From Ascaris suum (taxonomy: Eukaryota; Nematoda; Chromadorea; Rhabditida; Ascarididae), in NCBI GenBank assembly GCA_013433145.1, contig CM024178.1:4201260-4265259 (forward strand): DNA of 64,000 bases, read 5' to 3'. Shown here piece by piece: positions 40,352 through 62,828 of the stretch (positions within the stretch are counted from its first letter, which is position 1; every line of letters begins with the position of its first letter). Made by a program: the position numbers and the translations under genes. The notes under the pieces were generated by a model. The model ran no database searches and was not told the origin of the DNA. It saw only the letters and a list, made by a program, of their open reading frames with translations.

Positions 40352-40371
40352 ATCTCTCTCTCTCTCTCTCT
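40352..40371. repeat. (TC)n microsatellite
   Basis: Nine to ten uninterrupted TC dinucleotides. Confidence 0.9.
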
Positions 40372-41227
40372 ATTCATTTCATCTCTATTATTTTTAGTTG
40401 TAATATATTTTAAGACATTTCTATGAGAATATTTCCTCTGAAGGAAACATACCATACGAAAAAGTAAAAAAGCCTACACTTTGAAGTTTGTAGCCGAATG
40501 TTTTAGCGGCAGCATGAATCCCTTATTAATTCTCGAGAATCCGTCAAAAATGACGAATAGCCGAATGAGCTGCCGTTTCATTCGCATCTCACAAAATATG
40601 CCGGTTTGCTTTTCAATCATGAAATTAAATGAGCAGATTCTGAATGGAGCCTTATTAAATATTATATTCACTTAGAAAGGCAGCTGTGAACGGCTTGGTG
40701 GGTTTAATGCCACATGGATATGCAAATGAGTGGATGCACACATCGACGAACATGAGCAATTTTTGTGTTTATAAATGAGCATCTATCCACAGGCAACGGT
40801 CATTTTTATGTTGGATTGATGCTGATCGGCTTGCGCTTCGTTGCTACGCCAACCAACTTCCCCCAACTTGTGTGATTTTATGCAGGCGGCTTTGCACTTA
40901 GTTGATTATTGATCACTTATGTTTTTTTCTTTGGTTATTTGCATTTCGTCGTTCCATTCCTCAAGTGCCTTAAAACACCTTTGCTGAACGATAAACGAGA
41001 AAATAGGTTTCAAACCTTGTGACATATCAGTGTGATCGACGACAATAAGCGACTCTCGTCTTTGCATACTCGAACTTCGTGACCAAAAATTCCTCTCAAT
41101 GCCTTAACAAGAATAAATCGCTACAGGTGTTATATACTTTTCCCTTTTGTTTTACTCTCTATGATATCCACTGGATTAATCCACTTATACTATATTCATC
41201 TAATAGCGATTCCTTTCTTGCTGCAGT

Positions 41228-41452
41228 GATGTCCCAAGCCCTTCTCTCGCGGCATTTGCTGTAATCGATGCATCAACGGCTCAGAGAGGTAGAAAGTCAA
41301 TGTGCAGTTTATGTGGCAAATGCATTGAGTGCTATCGCTTATATGCAAGAAGTTGCATATATTGCGCTAAGTGGCATTTTTCAAAAATTGCAGTCTTTAT
41401 GCTTATTGCTAATGCAACGGTGCTGTCGAAAACGTTTCCATCGCACAGCTAA
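41228..41452 (+). other. Cysteine-rich open segment after an acceptor-like site (doubtful)
   Basis: A CTTGCTGCAG-type acceptor ends at 41226. The next frame stays open for about 74 codons and contains a cluster of cysteines (MCSLCGKCIECY, then SCIYC) spaced like a zinc-binding knuckle. A second frame (41268-41471) is open across the same bases. No donor or flanking exon supports either. I recognise no family, and the TGCA-rich base composition alone could produce the cysteines. Confidence 0.15.
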
Positions 41453-42120
41453 ACGGCATTCTTTTGGCTGAAATTGTTGCATAGACGATATGAATGCAAT
41501 GAGTGCAACGGTCATTTTGGCACCATTTATTCACTTCTTTAGGAGGCGAGAATTTTGAGCTGGCAGACGATTCAAAGAACCGCATTTGGGTTGAATTGAC
41601 TTTCGTGTGGGAAACAGTCTGCCGATAAAAAATTTAAAAGGATTCCCGTATTACATTTTGCAAAGATTTATGTGGTTTTTTTTTTTGTTTCTGAGAAAAA
41701 AAAAGCGTTAGATTATTTCAGAAGAAAGCGATTTGGGGTGAAAACAAATGGAAAAGTATATCAAAGGAGCTGGCACTAACAATTCTGCAATCCACTTATC
41801 AATCCACCCGGTTTCGCAACCTGTCAATAGTGTGCTCACCTTTCATTTAATTTCCCCTTTGATACAAATCGACCGGTTGTAAAATGCAATATGAGTGGCT
41901 TAAAATGCTATATACCAGCTTTTAGGCACAGTTTGAGTAGCAAATGTCTATAATTCTTCTGAAGTTAATAGGTGGACTTAAATTGATAGCGGCCCGCTTT
42001 CTGATATGGTCTCCATGGCCATCAAATTTCCTACATCCAGTTTCATCGATTCCCGAACTAAAATATACAAAATAAGTGCATAGTTATATATGCACAAGAA
42101 TGACGTCATCATTGTTCTTT

Positions 42121-42154
42121 AATGCATAAAGTTGATCAATGCATAAAGTTGATC
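42121..42154. repeat. Perfect 17-bp tandem duplication
   Basis: AATGCATAAAGTTGATC occurs twice without a gap (42121-42137 and 42138-42154). It looks like a recent small duplication. Confidence 0.9.
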
Positions 42155-42287
42155 TGTTTTCATTAATCCGTTGAAAGAAAAAGACAAATATTTTCATTTC
42201 CCTCACAAATATTTCATCTCTCTATTGTTCTGCAATTTCATCCCATTTATTTATTCTGTTTAATGTATCGATTCATTTATTATTGAT

Positions 42288-42306
42288 GATCGAAAAATTT
42301 TCGATC
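42288..42306. repeat. Perfect inverted repeat with a one-base centre
   Basis: GATCGAAAA, a central A, then TTTTCGATC. Nine-base arms; no further context. Confidence 0.7.
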
Positions 42307-43395
42307 ACGGAATCGAATATTAATAAGCGCCATCAGAACAGGACGGAATAGGACTGGAAAAACAGTTACTTTGAAACGCCGAACGGAGCTGACAGCCAGT
42401 CGTATCCTTCCTCTCCCCTCCCCATCCCTTCCAGCTTGTCCAAATCTATCTCTAGCACAGATGAAATACGTTCACGATGTGTGACGATTGCACTGTAGAT
42501 AACACGTCACTCAGGTAAAAATGCTACGGTTTGTCACCATTGTGGCGCTGCTTGCAGAAGTGATCAGCATGCGTGCATATCGATTAGATCTATTGCGCTA
42601 CCTTTGCTATTCAGTCACCGTCTTTCGTTGCTTTAAATGCTTCTTCGCTTTATTTGCCTTCCGTTTAATATAACCTATTCGTTTTATTGATTTCAACACC
42701 TTAGACTGGAATTTTACTTCCATTAAATTCATAAATAAATAATAATTGTAAGAAAATACTTAATTAATGAATAATTATCTGGCGAAGTGTAACTATCGAT
42801 TTGCTTATTCACCGTATTCACCGTACTTCCTATCTTGATGTTTATTAGGTGTCATAGACCTTATGAAAAGACCTCCTTTCAACTGTATAGGATGATCATC
42901 ATGATTAGGTAGTGGAGCTCCTCTCGAATCGATGGAGCTACGAAAGTCCTTCCTCTTCAATCGAAGGGAGTACAATATAATAAAATCATTGGAATTACTC
43001 ACACCAACACACCAGACATTTTTATATAGTAAGTGTTATTATGCCACAACGAATAAATGCACCCTATCAAAAACGGTAAGAATGTTTCGTTATAAGTGGA
43101 AAAGAAATCTATCTTTGTAGTGAATTTCTATAGCATAAAATCGCCTAGAAATTACAGGCGGCAATATGCTGAGAATGAAACTTCCCACTTGTGCAAAGAG
43201 AATAATTTAAAACGAAAAAGCAAGTGAAGGAAGTTCATAAAGAGATTCCATTCGATAACGGTTGCGTCTCCCGTTTATCGAAATAAATCTTGTTGCTTGG
43301 TGGTAATATAGAATAGATTACACCAATCGGATTTTGTGGCTTTGGCTTTAGTGATTATTTAGTCGAAACCGCTGTATAAACAGAGAGAAAGATAC

Positions 43396-43610
43396 ACATA
43401 TGTTTTGATGCAGGGACAGCACATGCCCACATGTGCTTTGATGCACAGAAAATACGTATACAGGTGCTTTGATATAGGAAAAACACATCCATTTGCTTTG
43501 GCCCACAGGAAACACATACACATGTGATTGAATGTACGGATAACATACACACACGTGTGTGTGTGTGTTTTAATGCACGGACAATACACGCATGCACATA
43601 CAAGCACACG
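43396..43610. repeat. Diverged minisatellite with a unit of about 32 bp, six copies
   Basis: The word GCTTTGATGCA and its variants (GTTTTGATGCA, GCTTTGATATA, GCTTTGGCCCA, GATTGAATGTA, GTTTTAATGCA) starts at about 43402, 43434, 43466, 43495, 43526 and 43567. Each copy is followed by an A/C-rich CACATAC-like end. Copies are strongly diverged and the last contains a (GT)n run. Three minus-strand frames stay open through it and translate as imperfect repeats, which reflects the array and not a protein. Confidence 0.75.
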
Positions 43611-45110
43611 GAATGATGACGAAGGGGTTATAATGATGGATAGGCGGCCGAATACCAAAGAGGATGTTTTTTACGCAAATGGCAAGTTCCGTTTTGACGA
43701 ACAGTGAGAGATTATATGTTTGCTTGTGAAATTATTATCTCGCTTCCATCCGTCCTTCCTTCTGTTTTACATATCCTTTGATCCAGCTATGATTATTAAA
43801 TGTGTTCTGCTGTATTTTTTTTTATTGTTGATTTGCAGCTTGCATTTGTTTCATAGGTACTCATCTTCTTCGCACCTATATATTTTTGAAGAGTGGATTT
43901 TTCAGTTTTTTCTAAGCAGTTAACTCTCTTATATTTGTTGGTGTGTTTTTTAATTTGCTTGAGAGTAGCATTAGTAAAGTGTGAAGGATAGTGACAGTAA
44001 CATATTTAGTAGACGATTAGCTTGGATCGTCAGAATTATCGCTTTTTTTGAAGGTTTCCGCAGCGAGGGCTAATTCATCTTTTGCATGTCCTTCGATCTT
44101 CTGCTTGGTACCGCCTCTCGTCCGCAATCTCTTCCGCCCATCTCAAGGTGAACTAATCCGATAGCCTTTCTCCCTTTGTGAACGTGATTAGATAGCCATT
44201 CGCTTTCATCACTTATATTAATTTAAATGCTACAAATATATTTTTATGTTTGTAGACATGCATGTTTGTGTGTGTCTACAAACGCAATTTTAAGGAAGGG
44301 TATCGCAGCACAGCGACAGTGAACTGATAAGCATATTTTTAGTTTTTTGTTCAGTAAATCTTATCAAATCTTTAGAATTGATAAGCTCTTTAATCGTGAT
44401 TTTATCGGTTATTGCATCGAATTTAATCACATGTGAGCTTGATGTAATTGTTGGGCAAACTTCTTTGTTATTTTCACGGCTTTATTCGGGACATATGAGC
44501 AGCCCGATTTTAGAAAGTACTTTCGCAGCCCGACATATCAGTCGATAAGCGACCTCACATCATCATCATCTTCGAATGCATTTCCCTCTCAATTAGCTTA
44601 TTTATGCTTTCTCTATTTGATCGTCCGACAACTCACTCATCTCATATGCAAAATAATTCCCTCTTGTTTCATTGATTAACAATAGACGATGTGTTTGTGA
44701 ATGCGAAATGAAAATATTTTTTGAAGCTTTTTTTATATTCTAGGAAAATTTTTATGAGATGTTTCTTTAATTTTAAATTTTTAATACTTTGTAGTAATAT
44801 TCCGTTGTGCTAATGCATTTGCTTTGATATTTAAACACTTTAATTTTGATTAATATTGCCGTTTGATTAATTCTTCTTTCAGACATTTTGGACGGTTGAT
44901 TTCTTTTCTTACGAATCGTTAAGTTGATGAGTGACTTAATTCAGATTGGATTTTTTGAATTCATTCGTGAATAATCGTTTTGAGGGAATTGTTTGCGCCA
45001 CTTCATTATATTTATCTAAAATAGATTCTTCTTCAGCGCATAAACATATCCGATCGTTTCATCATATTCACAGGTTTTGAATATTTGCGTGGGACCTATG
45101 TACACTTTAC

Positions 45111-45275
45111 ATATACCATGTACGTACACATATATGTGTATGTACATATATAAATATTTGTACATACTTATACGTCTAATGTGCTTATATTTATATTTAT
45201 AGTTATATTTGTAGTCATATTTATATCTATTTATATTTGCATTTACATTTACATTTATGTTTTTTTAATATATGC
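45111..45275. repeat. TATA/TACATA and TTTATA simple repeats
   Basis: The first half has alternating TACATATA words around TGTACGTACACATATATGTG, which is nearly palindromic. The second half is a degenerate TTTATA hexamer repeat drifting to TTTACA. No gene. Confidence 0.75.
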
Positions 45276-45484
45276 ATCTATATTATGTAGTCATCGGAAT
45301 ATGGGGCCTCCGTTATTGAATCGTTTCAAGTATCACATCCATATTGCCGGTATTCGTATTCTCATTCAATAAAGTGGTGCAAGTTTATATGGTTACAAGC
45401 GCAGAATAAATGGCTCTCAACGTTTCGAGAAATATCGATCAACTAGTTCTCTAGGTAACGCATAGGGGCAAGCGAAACTTTCAG

Positions 45485-46137
45485 GATTTTCCATTGTCTG
45501 AAGCGTTTCGGCGTTTGCTTTTCCGGCACCATCGCTCTTTATCTGGCTCCTATCGAACAGCTTCAAAGTTTTCCAGTCTTTGCGATTTCCAGTGGCTTAT
45601 GTTTAACAGCTGTCCTTTGAAAGACCTTATTCGATGTGGTGAGAGAGAGTGGAAGCGAGTAGCTGGACGGATCGGAATTGTATCCACAATAAGAGAAGGG
45701 CTCGCTTTGACTTGCAAATCCTTGTAATAGTCGAAAGAATCGTCGACACTTATAAGTAACGCACTTATCAGGCACCAATTGCAAACGTCAGATAAAACAT
45801 TCTAGCTGACAGTGAACAGCTGCATCGCGTAAAGGCATTCATATTCTCAGGATGAAATCCCAGAGGCAGCAAGTTGTGCATCAGTCATTTCCACCACCGA
45901 TTTCTTCTTGTGGCTCTTCTGCTATTCTCACCTCAGCTTATGTCTTTTCCACAAAGACAATTTTCTGTACTCGTATTGTTGTCTTTACGTCCTTCAACCA
46001 ACGTGAAATTTACGCGTTTCGAATAGCGTTGCTTCAACTCTCATTTCTTTCGTTCTGTATCTGCCAGATGAATTTTTCAGTGGGTTTGCTTTTTTCCGTT
46101 GGACAATACCGAAGAATTTTTATCTCAACCTTTCCAG
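45485..46137 (+). other. Cluster of unassigned exon-like segments
   Basis: Two open segments have splice-like borders. The first, 45485-45638, lies between ACTTTCAG and GTGAGA and includes DFPLSEAFRRLLFRHHRS. The second, 46081-46137, lies between TTTTTCAG and GTGATC and reads WVCFFPLDNTEEFLSQPFQ. They cannot be joined directly in phase. Another open segment from about 45851 might lie between them. I recognise no family. They may be exons of one fast-evolving gene together with 47482-47657, or chance. Confidence 0.2.
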
Positions 46138-46340
46138 GTGATCACTTCCTTCACTCTTCCACACACAATTCTGCGCATAATCTGCAGCTCGTTTTTTGAC
46201 AGTTTGTGGTGTCACAAAATGGTGAAAACCCGCTCCTCAATTGGTATCGATTACTTTCAGCTCTTTCTTCCCTCCCCTCCCACTTTTCTTCTTTTTAAAT
46301 CTCTTTACATGAGCATTTAGTCTTGGTGAAAGAATGTTCG

Positions 46341-46408
46341 CTTTTTCACGCCAATAGGAGCTGTCACCAAATGCGCTTTTGCATTCGTCTCAATAGGAGC
46401 TGTCACTT
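46341..46408. repeat. Two-copy degenerate tandem repeat of 39 bp
   Basis: CAATAGGAGCTGTCAC occurs at 46352-46367 and 46391-46406. Each copy is preceded by a CGCTTTT word (TTCGCTTTTTCAC; TGCGCTTTTGCAT), so the unit is about 39 bases. The second copy's upstream part (ATGCGCTTTTG, 46371-46381) matches the arm of the hairpin at 59142-59200. Confidence 0.7.
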
Positions 46409-47481
46409 GATCGACCTGTTTTACAACTTCCCAGCAAAAAGTAAAACATGCATCATAACGCAGTTATACTTTAATTAATCCGACCTCGTTTACAGATCTT
46501 CAATGAAACATTTGTTCTTTGTGAGCAAACTAGTTTAAAATACATGCAAATGTTTTTAGCAGCCTTTAATTCGCGTGATTCCTTTCGAAAATTGTAGGTC
46601 AATGTGAAAATATCGCTCACGGTTTTCGTGTAAATCACATGCACCAAATTTCTTGACAGCTAAAGTCTACACGAGTTCTCGAATTAAAACGGCCGGGCAG
46701 GTTGACAGACACATGGGCACAGACGCAGAGACACGACAGACATTGCAAAGCAAATTTTCTAATGCAAGTAAGCAATTTTGCATGAGGTTTTTTGCGTTTC
46801 CAAGCTCGAGATCTGTGTTGATGAAATTTGTTGGCGATCTAGGCATATTTAAGAAAGGGGGAGGGGAGGGGTGGGAGAAAAGGGAAGAGAGGAGGCATGA
46901 CGTGGCATCATGTCTGTGATGATGGTGTATAGAAATTGTCGCAGTTGTATCCAAGCAAGGGTTGATATGAAAAAGATTCAAAGGATTGCAGCTTGTAGTG
47001 GTATTAGTTGAAGAAAAGTCGGAGAGACTTGGTACTTAGGATTGGATGTTCAGCTTATTATTAGCTCATGGAAGTATCAGGCTATAAGTGATTATATTTT
47101 TGAGCTCAGCAAACGCGTCGATACGTTGGAGGACTTCTGGCATTTCGTCTCTTAGTTGGCTAATCAGTTGGCTTAAAAGCCTTAAGGCGATGATGAATTA
47201 TTTGCATTTTAATAATTTTGCATTAGCGATGCTTCTTACGTTTATACATCATAAAATTCATGAAGACACCTTATTAACAATGGAAATGCCACAAAGAAAC
47301 GTTTCAGTTATTGACACAAAAATGTGTGAGTACTCGACCCGCTTTTTTGCTCCTCAACTAGCTCTTTTCATCTCTATCCAGTTCACTTTTTTTGGAAACA
47401 ATCGAATGTTTTTTCTAACGTTTTACGTTTTCCGGCTATCTCACTTATATCGAGAAGTTATTTATTTCATACTTCGTACAG

Positions 47482-47657
47482 ACGGAGGAGGCATTTCTAC
47501 CGGATGTACCTGAGCCAAATTTGGAAGCTGTAAATTACGACGGAAGAGGTGAAAAACTTGATTGCACGAATGCTGTTCGCACCAATGAACGGCAGTCAAA
47601 GAGTGGGAGTCAGTGCACCTTTAATAAATCATCTCAACATCGCAAGGCAGCATCAGC
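47482..47657 (+). CDS. Candidate internal exon of an unidentified gene
   Basis: One frame stays open for 58 codons from an acceptor (CTTCGTACAG, ends 47481) to a consensus donor (GTAAGT at 47658), and the first in-frame stop comes directly after that donor. The translation is hydrophilic and protein-like (EAFLPDVPEPNLEAVNYDG, then Ser/Lys/Gln-rich). I do not recognise a family. Upstream and downstream exons are unresolved: a phase-0 segment must precede it, and possible terminal exons follow acceptors ending near 48080 and 48625. It is the best protein-coding hint in the long intergenic interval, but a chance open segment remains possible. Confidence 0.3.
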
Positions 47658-49189
47658 GTAAGTAGGGCGTAATGAATTTCTTAGTGGTTGTTTCTGAATG
47701 AGTGACTCATTGGACAGCTGCCAGCGAGCATGGAGCCCAAAATTGCACAGTGTAGGTGAAAGGAAAAAGAAAGAACGAAAAATTTTTGCATGCCGGTGAA
47801 TCATTTTCTAACATTTTCCGATGTTTTTTATGCAAAAGTTTTCCACAAAAACGCACTTCATCGGTCAAGCTTAGCTTATTCACCGGTGGTTGCTGCTGAA
47901 ATTTATTTCACTAAACAAGAAAGAACACCGAGTCGACATTCAAAATGCGCTGACGGACGTCCCAAAAATTGCAAATGAAAATATTTTCGGATTCACTCAG
48001 AAAATTTTCACAGAATTTAACGAACTTCGTTGTGCATTCACATTACGACACATTTGTTGAGTGCAGTAAATCATTTGCAGTTGCCTCGATCGTTTTAAGT
48101 TAAAAGAGTGCTGAAAGTATGCGTCGCTTAAGTAGAGAGATGAGTCATTCTGAGGCAATTAAAAAATTATCACCTCGTAAGGAAATTCGGTTGAAGAAAT
48201 TTATTCAGTTTTTTATGGCTCCGTTCAATAGAAGTTCTTCAAGTCAAAAAATTCTCTCAGCTTGCTCATTGCTTATTCTTACTTAACTATGACGAGTGAT
48301 GATCCTCTTTGCCTCCTCCTTCCTCCTCCTTCTTAAAGAAAACTGAATTTTACCTCTCTATCTGAAGTCGACGAAATAAATTAACTAAGTCAAAAACTTA
48401 TGCAAATGATTATATCGAGTTGACAAGTAGTTGGAAGATATTGTCGAAAACAGAAAGTGTTTCGAACATATTGTGTCGACCGTAAATTGAGAGTGAAATG
48501 ATGTAGAAGAGCTTTCAGCAAGGTAGAGCCGAAGTTTTGATCTTTAGTCGTCTTGTTGGTCGAGTCGATTTGCTAGGGCATTGTGTATTTTGAAAGTTTG
48601 TCACTTCTCATTTTATTTTTTCAGCAATACTGTCGAGTGGAGATCGTCTTTATAATTGTCGAATTAAAAAGTCGCGTTATTTTTACACCTCTATCGAATT
48701 CGCGACATTTTTTTCTATTTTCATCTGCACGAGTATTCGCATCAATTTCAGAAGCACAAATAATAGGTCGTTTTGGAATTGCACATCGATACAGTAAAAG
48801 AAATTCTACGTGAAAAATTGGTTTCTTTGAAGGAAACGAACATCAACAAACTACTGCCTAGAGAATATGCTAATGGAGGAAAGCGTTGTTAACATTTGCC
48901 ATTGCAGTTGTTCTCTTCGTTTCCATTCACGCAGTCATTTAGGAAGGTTTTAGAGGAGAGGGAAGGGGGCTGCGGGCTGGGAGGAGATATTCGTTGTTTC
49001 GTTTTAAAACTGTCTGATAAAGAGGTCTGCTCTGAAGAAATGTTCACATTAGATAGTGGTTTGCTAGAATTTCATCCATCAGAATAGTTTGTAATTATAT
49101 CTAATTATACGCAGTTACCTACTTCTGGGATGCCCGATGCCCTTCATTCTATCCGCATTATTTCCCTGGAAGCATTCTCATATAGTCAT

Positions 49190-49500
49190 TTGTATGCTTT
49201 CTATAGTTTTTCTTTGCCTAATTGAAATAAATAAACAAATAAGTAATATATGCATTAAATGTGTGCATTACATTTATATTTTAACAATCGATGAAATATG
49301 AGAATCCTTATATTTATATAATTATTAAATTAAATTATAAGAATTTAAAAAAAATTACATAATTATAAATATGTAATTATTAGCAAACATGAATCCTTAT
49401 ATCACTTATATTTAACAAAAGATTTATGTAATCTCAAGGTTGTCATATTCGACCGATTATCAAATATAATTTGTTTATGTTAGCCATAATTAATCCGATT
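49190..49500. repeat. A+T-rich island
   Basis: About 300 bases, well above 75% A+T. It holds ATAATTATTAAATTAAATTA-like runs and the word GAATCCTTATAT twice (near 49302 and 49391). No open frame of note. It could be a matrix-attachment or nucleosome-poor segment, or simply drifted spacer. Confidence 0.5.
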
Positions 49501-52198
49501 TTTCGGAGTAATTATAGCGCTATTTTGAAACAATTATAACAAACGAAGAGTTCACTGAGATGTTCTTTAATGTTCCATGTGAATGAAAAATGTTAGGATA
49601 AGTCAAAACCTTCCATCATCAATAGTGTTGTCGATGATCGTGTCAAAAGGCACACTTCCGTTCTGATCAGTACGCAAACTGAGGTGTGTAGAAGTGCACT
49701 CATTTTCTGACTATAGCGTTCATATACTTAGCTGGTTTTAACCTCATCGACTGTTGTTGCTCGAGCTCCTACTGCAGCTGCAATAGCTGTCACCTTAATG
49801 GTCTTAAACCTGAGGTCGTTATGAATGTTTTTGGCTGTTCTTCGATCGCCTTTGTATTATTTCGATATTATTCATTTTGTCTGGTCGAATTGGGATTTGA
49901 ATGTGATTCATTCATGTAGCTCAAATTTTTGCTCATCCAGTGATGCACGACGATGCTATCTGTAATAGATCAATGATACAACAGTACCAATCATGAAGTG
50001 TAGTTGCATTGGTAACATTGCTTATTAGGATGTACAATAATATTTGCCGTCCAGGAAGTAACTGTCTTTGTTTGGTGGTAATACAGCAGTTAAATCTTTG
50101 ATCAGCACTGTTTACCAAGCCATAAGCAGATGGTATTCGCTGCAGTGCCAGTCATAGGATGATAGCAGTGTTATACCAATATTTGCATTGATATCCATAG
50201 TGATATCAACCATACAACGGTAATAGTTTAAAGTGATATAGTGCCAATGATATTAGTCTTCTCTATGATGCAATGATATAAGTGGCGTTTTATTTTTGTT
50301 TCCACTATGACTGAAGAAAATTTGGAGAGAAAGACTCCCCCATTTTCGCCTCCAAAACCGGGACGAGGGACATGTTTGCAAGTTTTCTCATTGAAGATCC
50401 TTTTTGGCATTGAGCTCTTTTCGTCAACTTCCTGCGCTCCCAGTAGCTGTCTTATCCGCTTGTTTATTTAATTTTCTGATATCAGCGGAAGCTAAACGAT
50501 ATAAATATTAGAATAGGAAAACGAGCTATGCGTTCTTCTCTCCTACTGTAGAATCTTATGGTTAAGCATTCTAAACAAACACGATCAATCCTACTGTAGT
50601 GTACATTACTTCGTGATACATGTCCATATTTCCGATACGTCGTGGAGCATTTGCAAGCGCTTACTGAGCGGACGAACGAGTTCCGAGTTCGAATCCTTTA
50701 TAGAAAGATGAAATGTTTGTAAGGAAATCTTTCTAGCCATTTTGGATGTTTACATTCTTGAAAGTGGTGCAAAAATTTTGTTCATCACGCGCACACCAAA
50801 AGTTCTCCTCGTTGAGATACCCATCCCATCCAGAAAGTAGAGGAGAATCCACGCACTTGATTGCTTGAGGTATGCTAACGGGCGATTCGAATAGCATTGT
50901 TTGGGAACTAACAGCTATTCAAACTTGGTGCATTACCATTGGTAATATGTCAGTTTGTATTAATGGCGCTCTTGCATTTCGTCGATTTTGTAATGGCTTG
51001 CAGCTGCCGCCTCGTTCCCATCAAAAGGAGTTCGTTTCGTTGATGCGTTGAGCTCATGAATTTTTTGCCATAACTCCATTGTTTGTTGATGACATTGTAA
51101 CTCTCTTTGTTATGAGAAAAAACAAAAACGTAATTATACGTTTTTCGTTGTAAATTTGCGTTTGTAGAACGCATTATGGCGAAGTCTTATGAATGTATAG
51201 GTATCCACTTATGTGCCTATTTGCTGCGCGACAGTTTCAGCAAGGGAACTTAAGCGGGAAGCTTAGGCTACATGATCTATGGACTCCTTAAGCCAGTGTC
51301 CAAACTGATCTAATTGCTTCGAAAATGTTGCAGATATTTAAATGTGCTAAAAAATTTGCATATTGTTTATAACCGTTGAGGTCATATCACGTGTGAAAAG
51401 AACGAATTTTCTATCGGAGAATAGTGCGAATAATAAGTTGATACAGTTAAAATTATGGATGAATATTACTCTTACTTAGTTATTTGTTGATACTTCGCGA
51501 CGCCGACTGGCCTGCTACGATTGTGCTGTGTTGACTGGTTTGTGGATCGTAACCGTATTCACTATAAGCAGTTGCCATTCGAGTTTTGTAAGGTTTATTC
51601 GCTTACTTTATTTATGGTTCTGAAACACTGACTTAGCGCATGTTTAATTGATTTGCTGGAGTTTCATTTTCTTTGGCCGTCGATCGCATATTTAAATTGC
51701 CGTATTGGTGTTGGCCTCCCTCTTCCCATCCCTCCCCCTCCTTTTTTCTCGCCACTAAAGTCTTCCCACCTCTCCCTTCCTGTCTCTCTTCCAAAGTCAA
51801 GGTGGAGGTCTGGTCTTTGGATTCTCTGGCCGAATCGTCTGCCTTTCTCAACGACATTTCTTGCCTGAAATTTGCAGTGCCCTTACCGTATGGCGTAATT
51901 TACCATGAATTTAGTGCTTTTATTCTGTATTGCAATGGTGTTTGCTCACTTTATCAACCTTCTTCATTCCGAGTTTGAAAACAGATTATTCTTTTCCAAT
52001 ATTAATGGGTATTATTAAAGTGGAAGAAGCGATTCTCATCTCAGCAGCTCCAACAAAAATATAACTTATTTGATCTATATCGCTATTGGTAAAAGTTAAT
52101 CAGTTATTGCATATTTTTCTGAAATAAAATGTATTTGGCGAAATTTCGTGATTTGTCGTATTATTTTCTCATATTTTATTATTTAAACTGATTGTTAA

Positions 52199-52205
52199 TT
52201 TGCAG
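52199..52205 (+). promoter_or_regulatory. Acceptor site before the mannosidase start (trans-splice or 5'UTR intron)
   Basis: TTTGCAG ends at 52205, 48 bases before the ATG at 52254. The bases between contain an in-frame TGA at 52215, so translation cannot enter from upstream in this frame. In nematodes an acceptor at this distance is typical of a spliced-leader site. An ordinary 5'UTR intron is the alternative. Confidence 0.5.
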
Positions 52206-52253
52206 GTTGTGTGCTGAGTTCGGGTGATAAACGAGCTGACAACCCGACTCAGC

Positions 52254-62828
<10,575 letters not shown>

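Larger units (their letters stand above)
25656..52205. other. 26.5-kb interval with no identified gene
   Basis: Between the nphp-4 stop and the mannosidase 5' region I could not recognise any protein family on either strand. Open frames up to about 147 codons occur, but at this base composition frames of about 100 codons are expected by chance several times. No AATAAA lies close after the nphp-4 stop; the first I noticed is at 26808-26813, over 1 kb downstream. The interval holds the simple repeats, palindromes and candidate exons listed separately. A fast-evolving or nematode-specific gene could be hidden here, especially around 45.4-48.1 kb. Confidence 0.5.

Noticed and set aside
50636..50710. 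tRNA-like B-box GAGTTCGAATCC
   Set aside because: The bases around it cannot pair into a T-arm, and I see no matching anticodon arm or acceptor stem.
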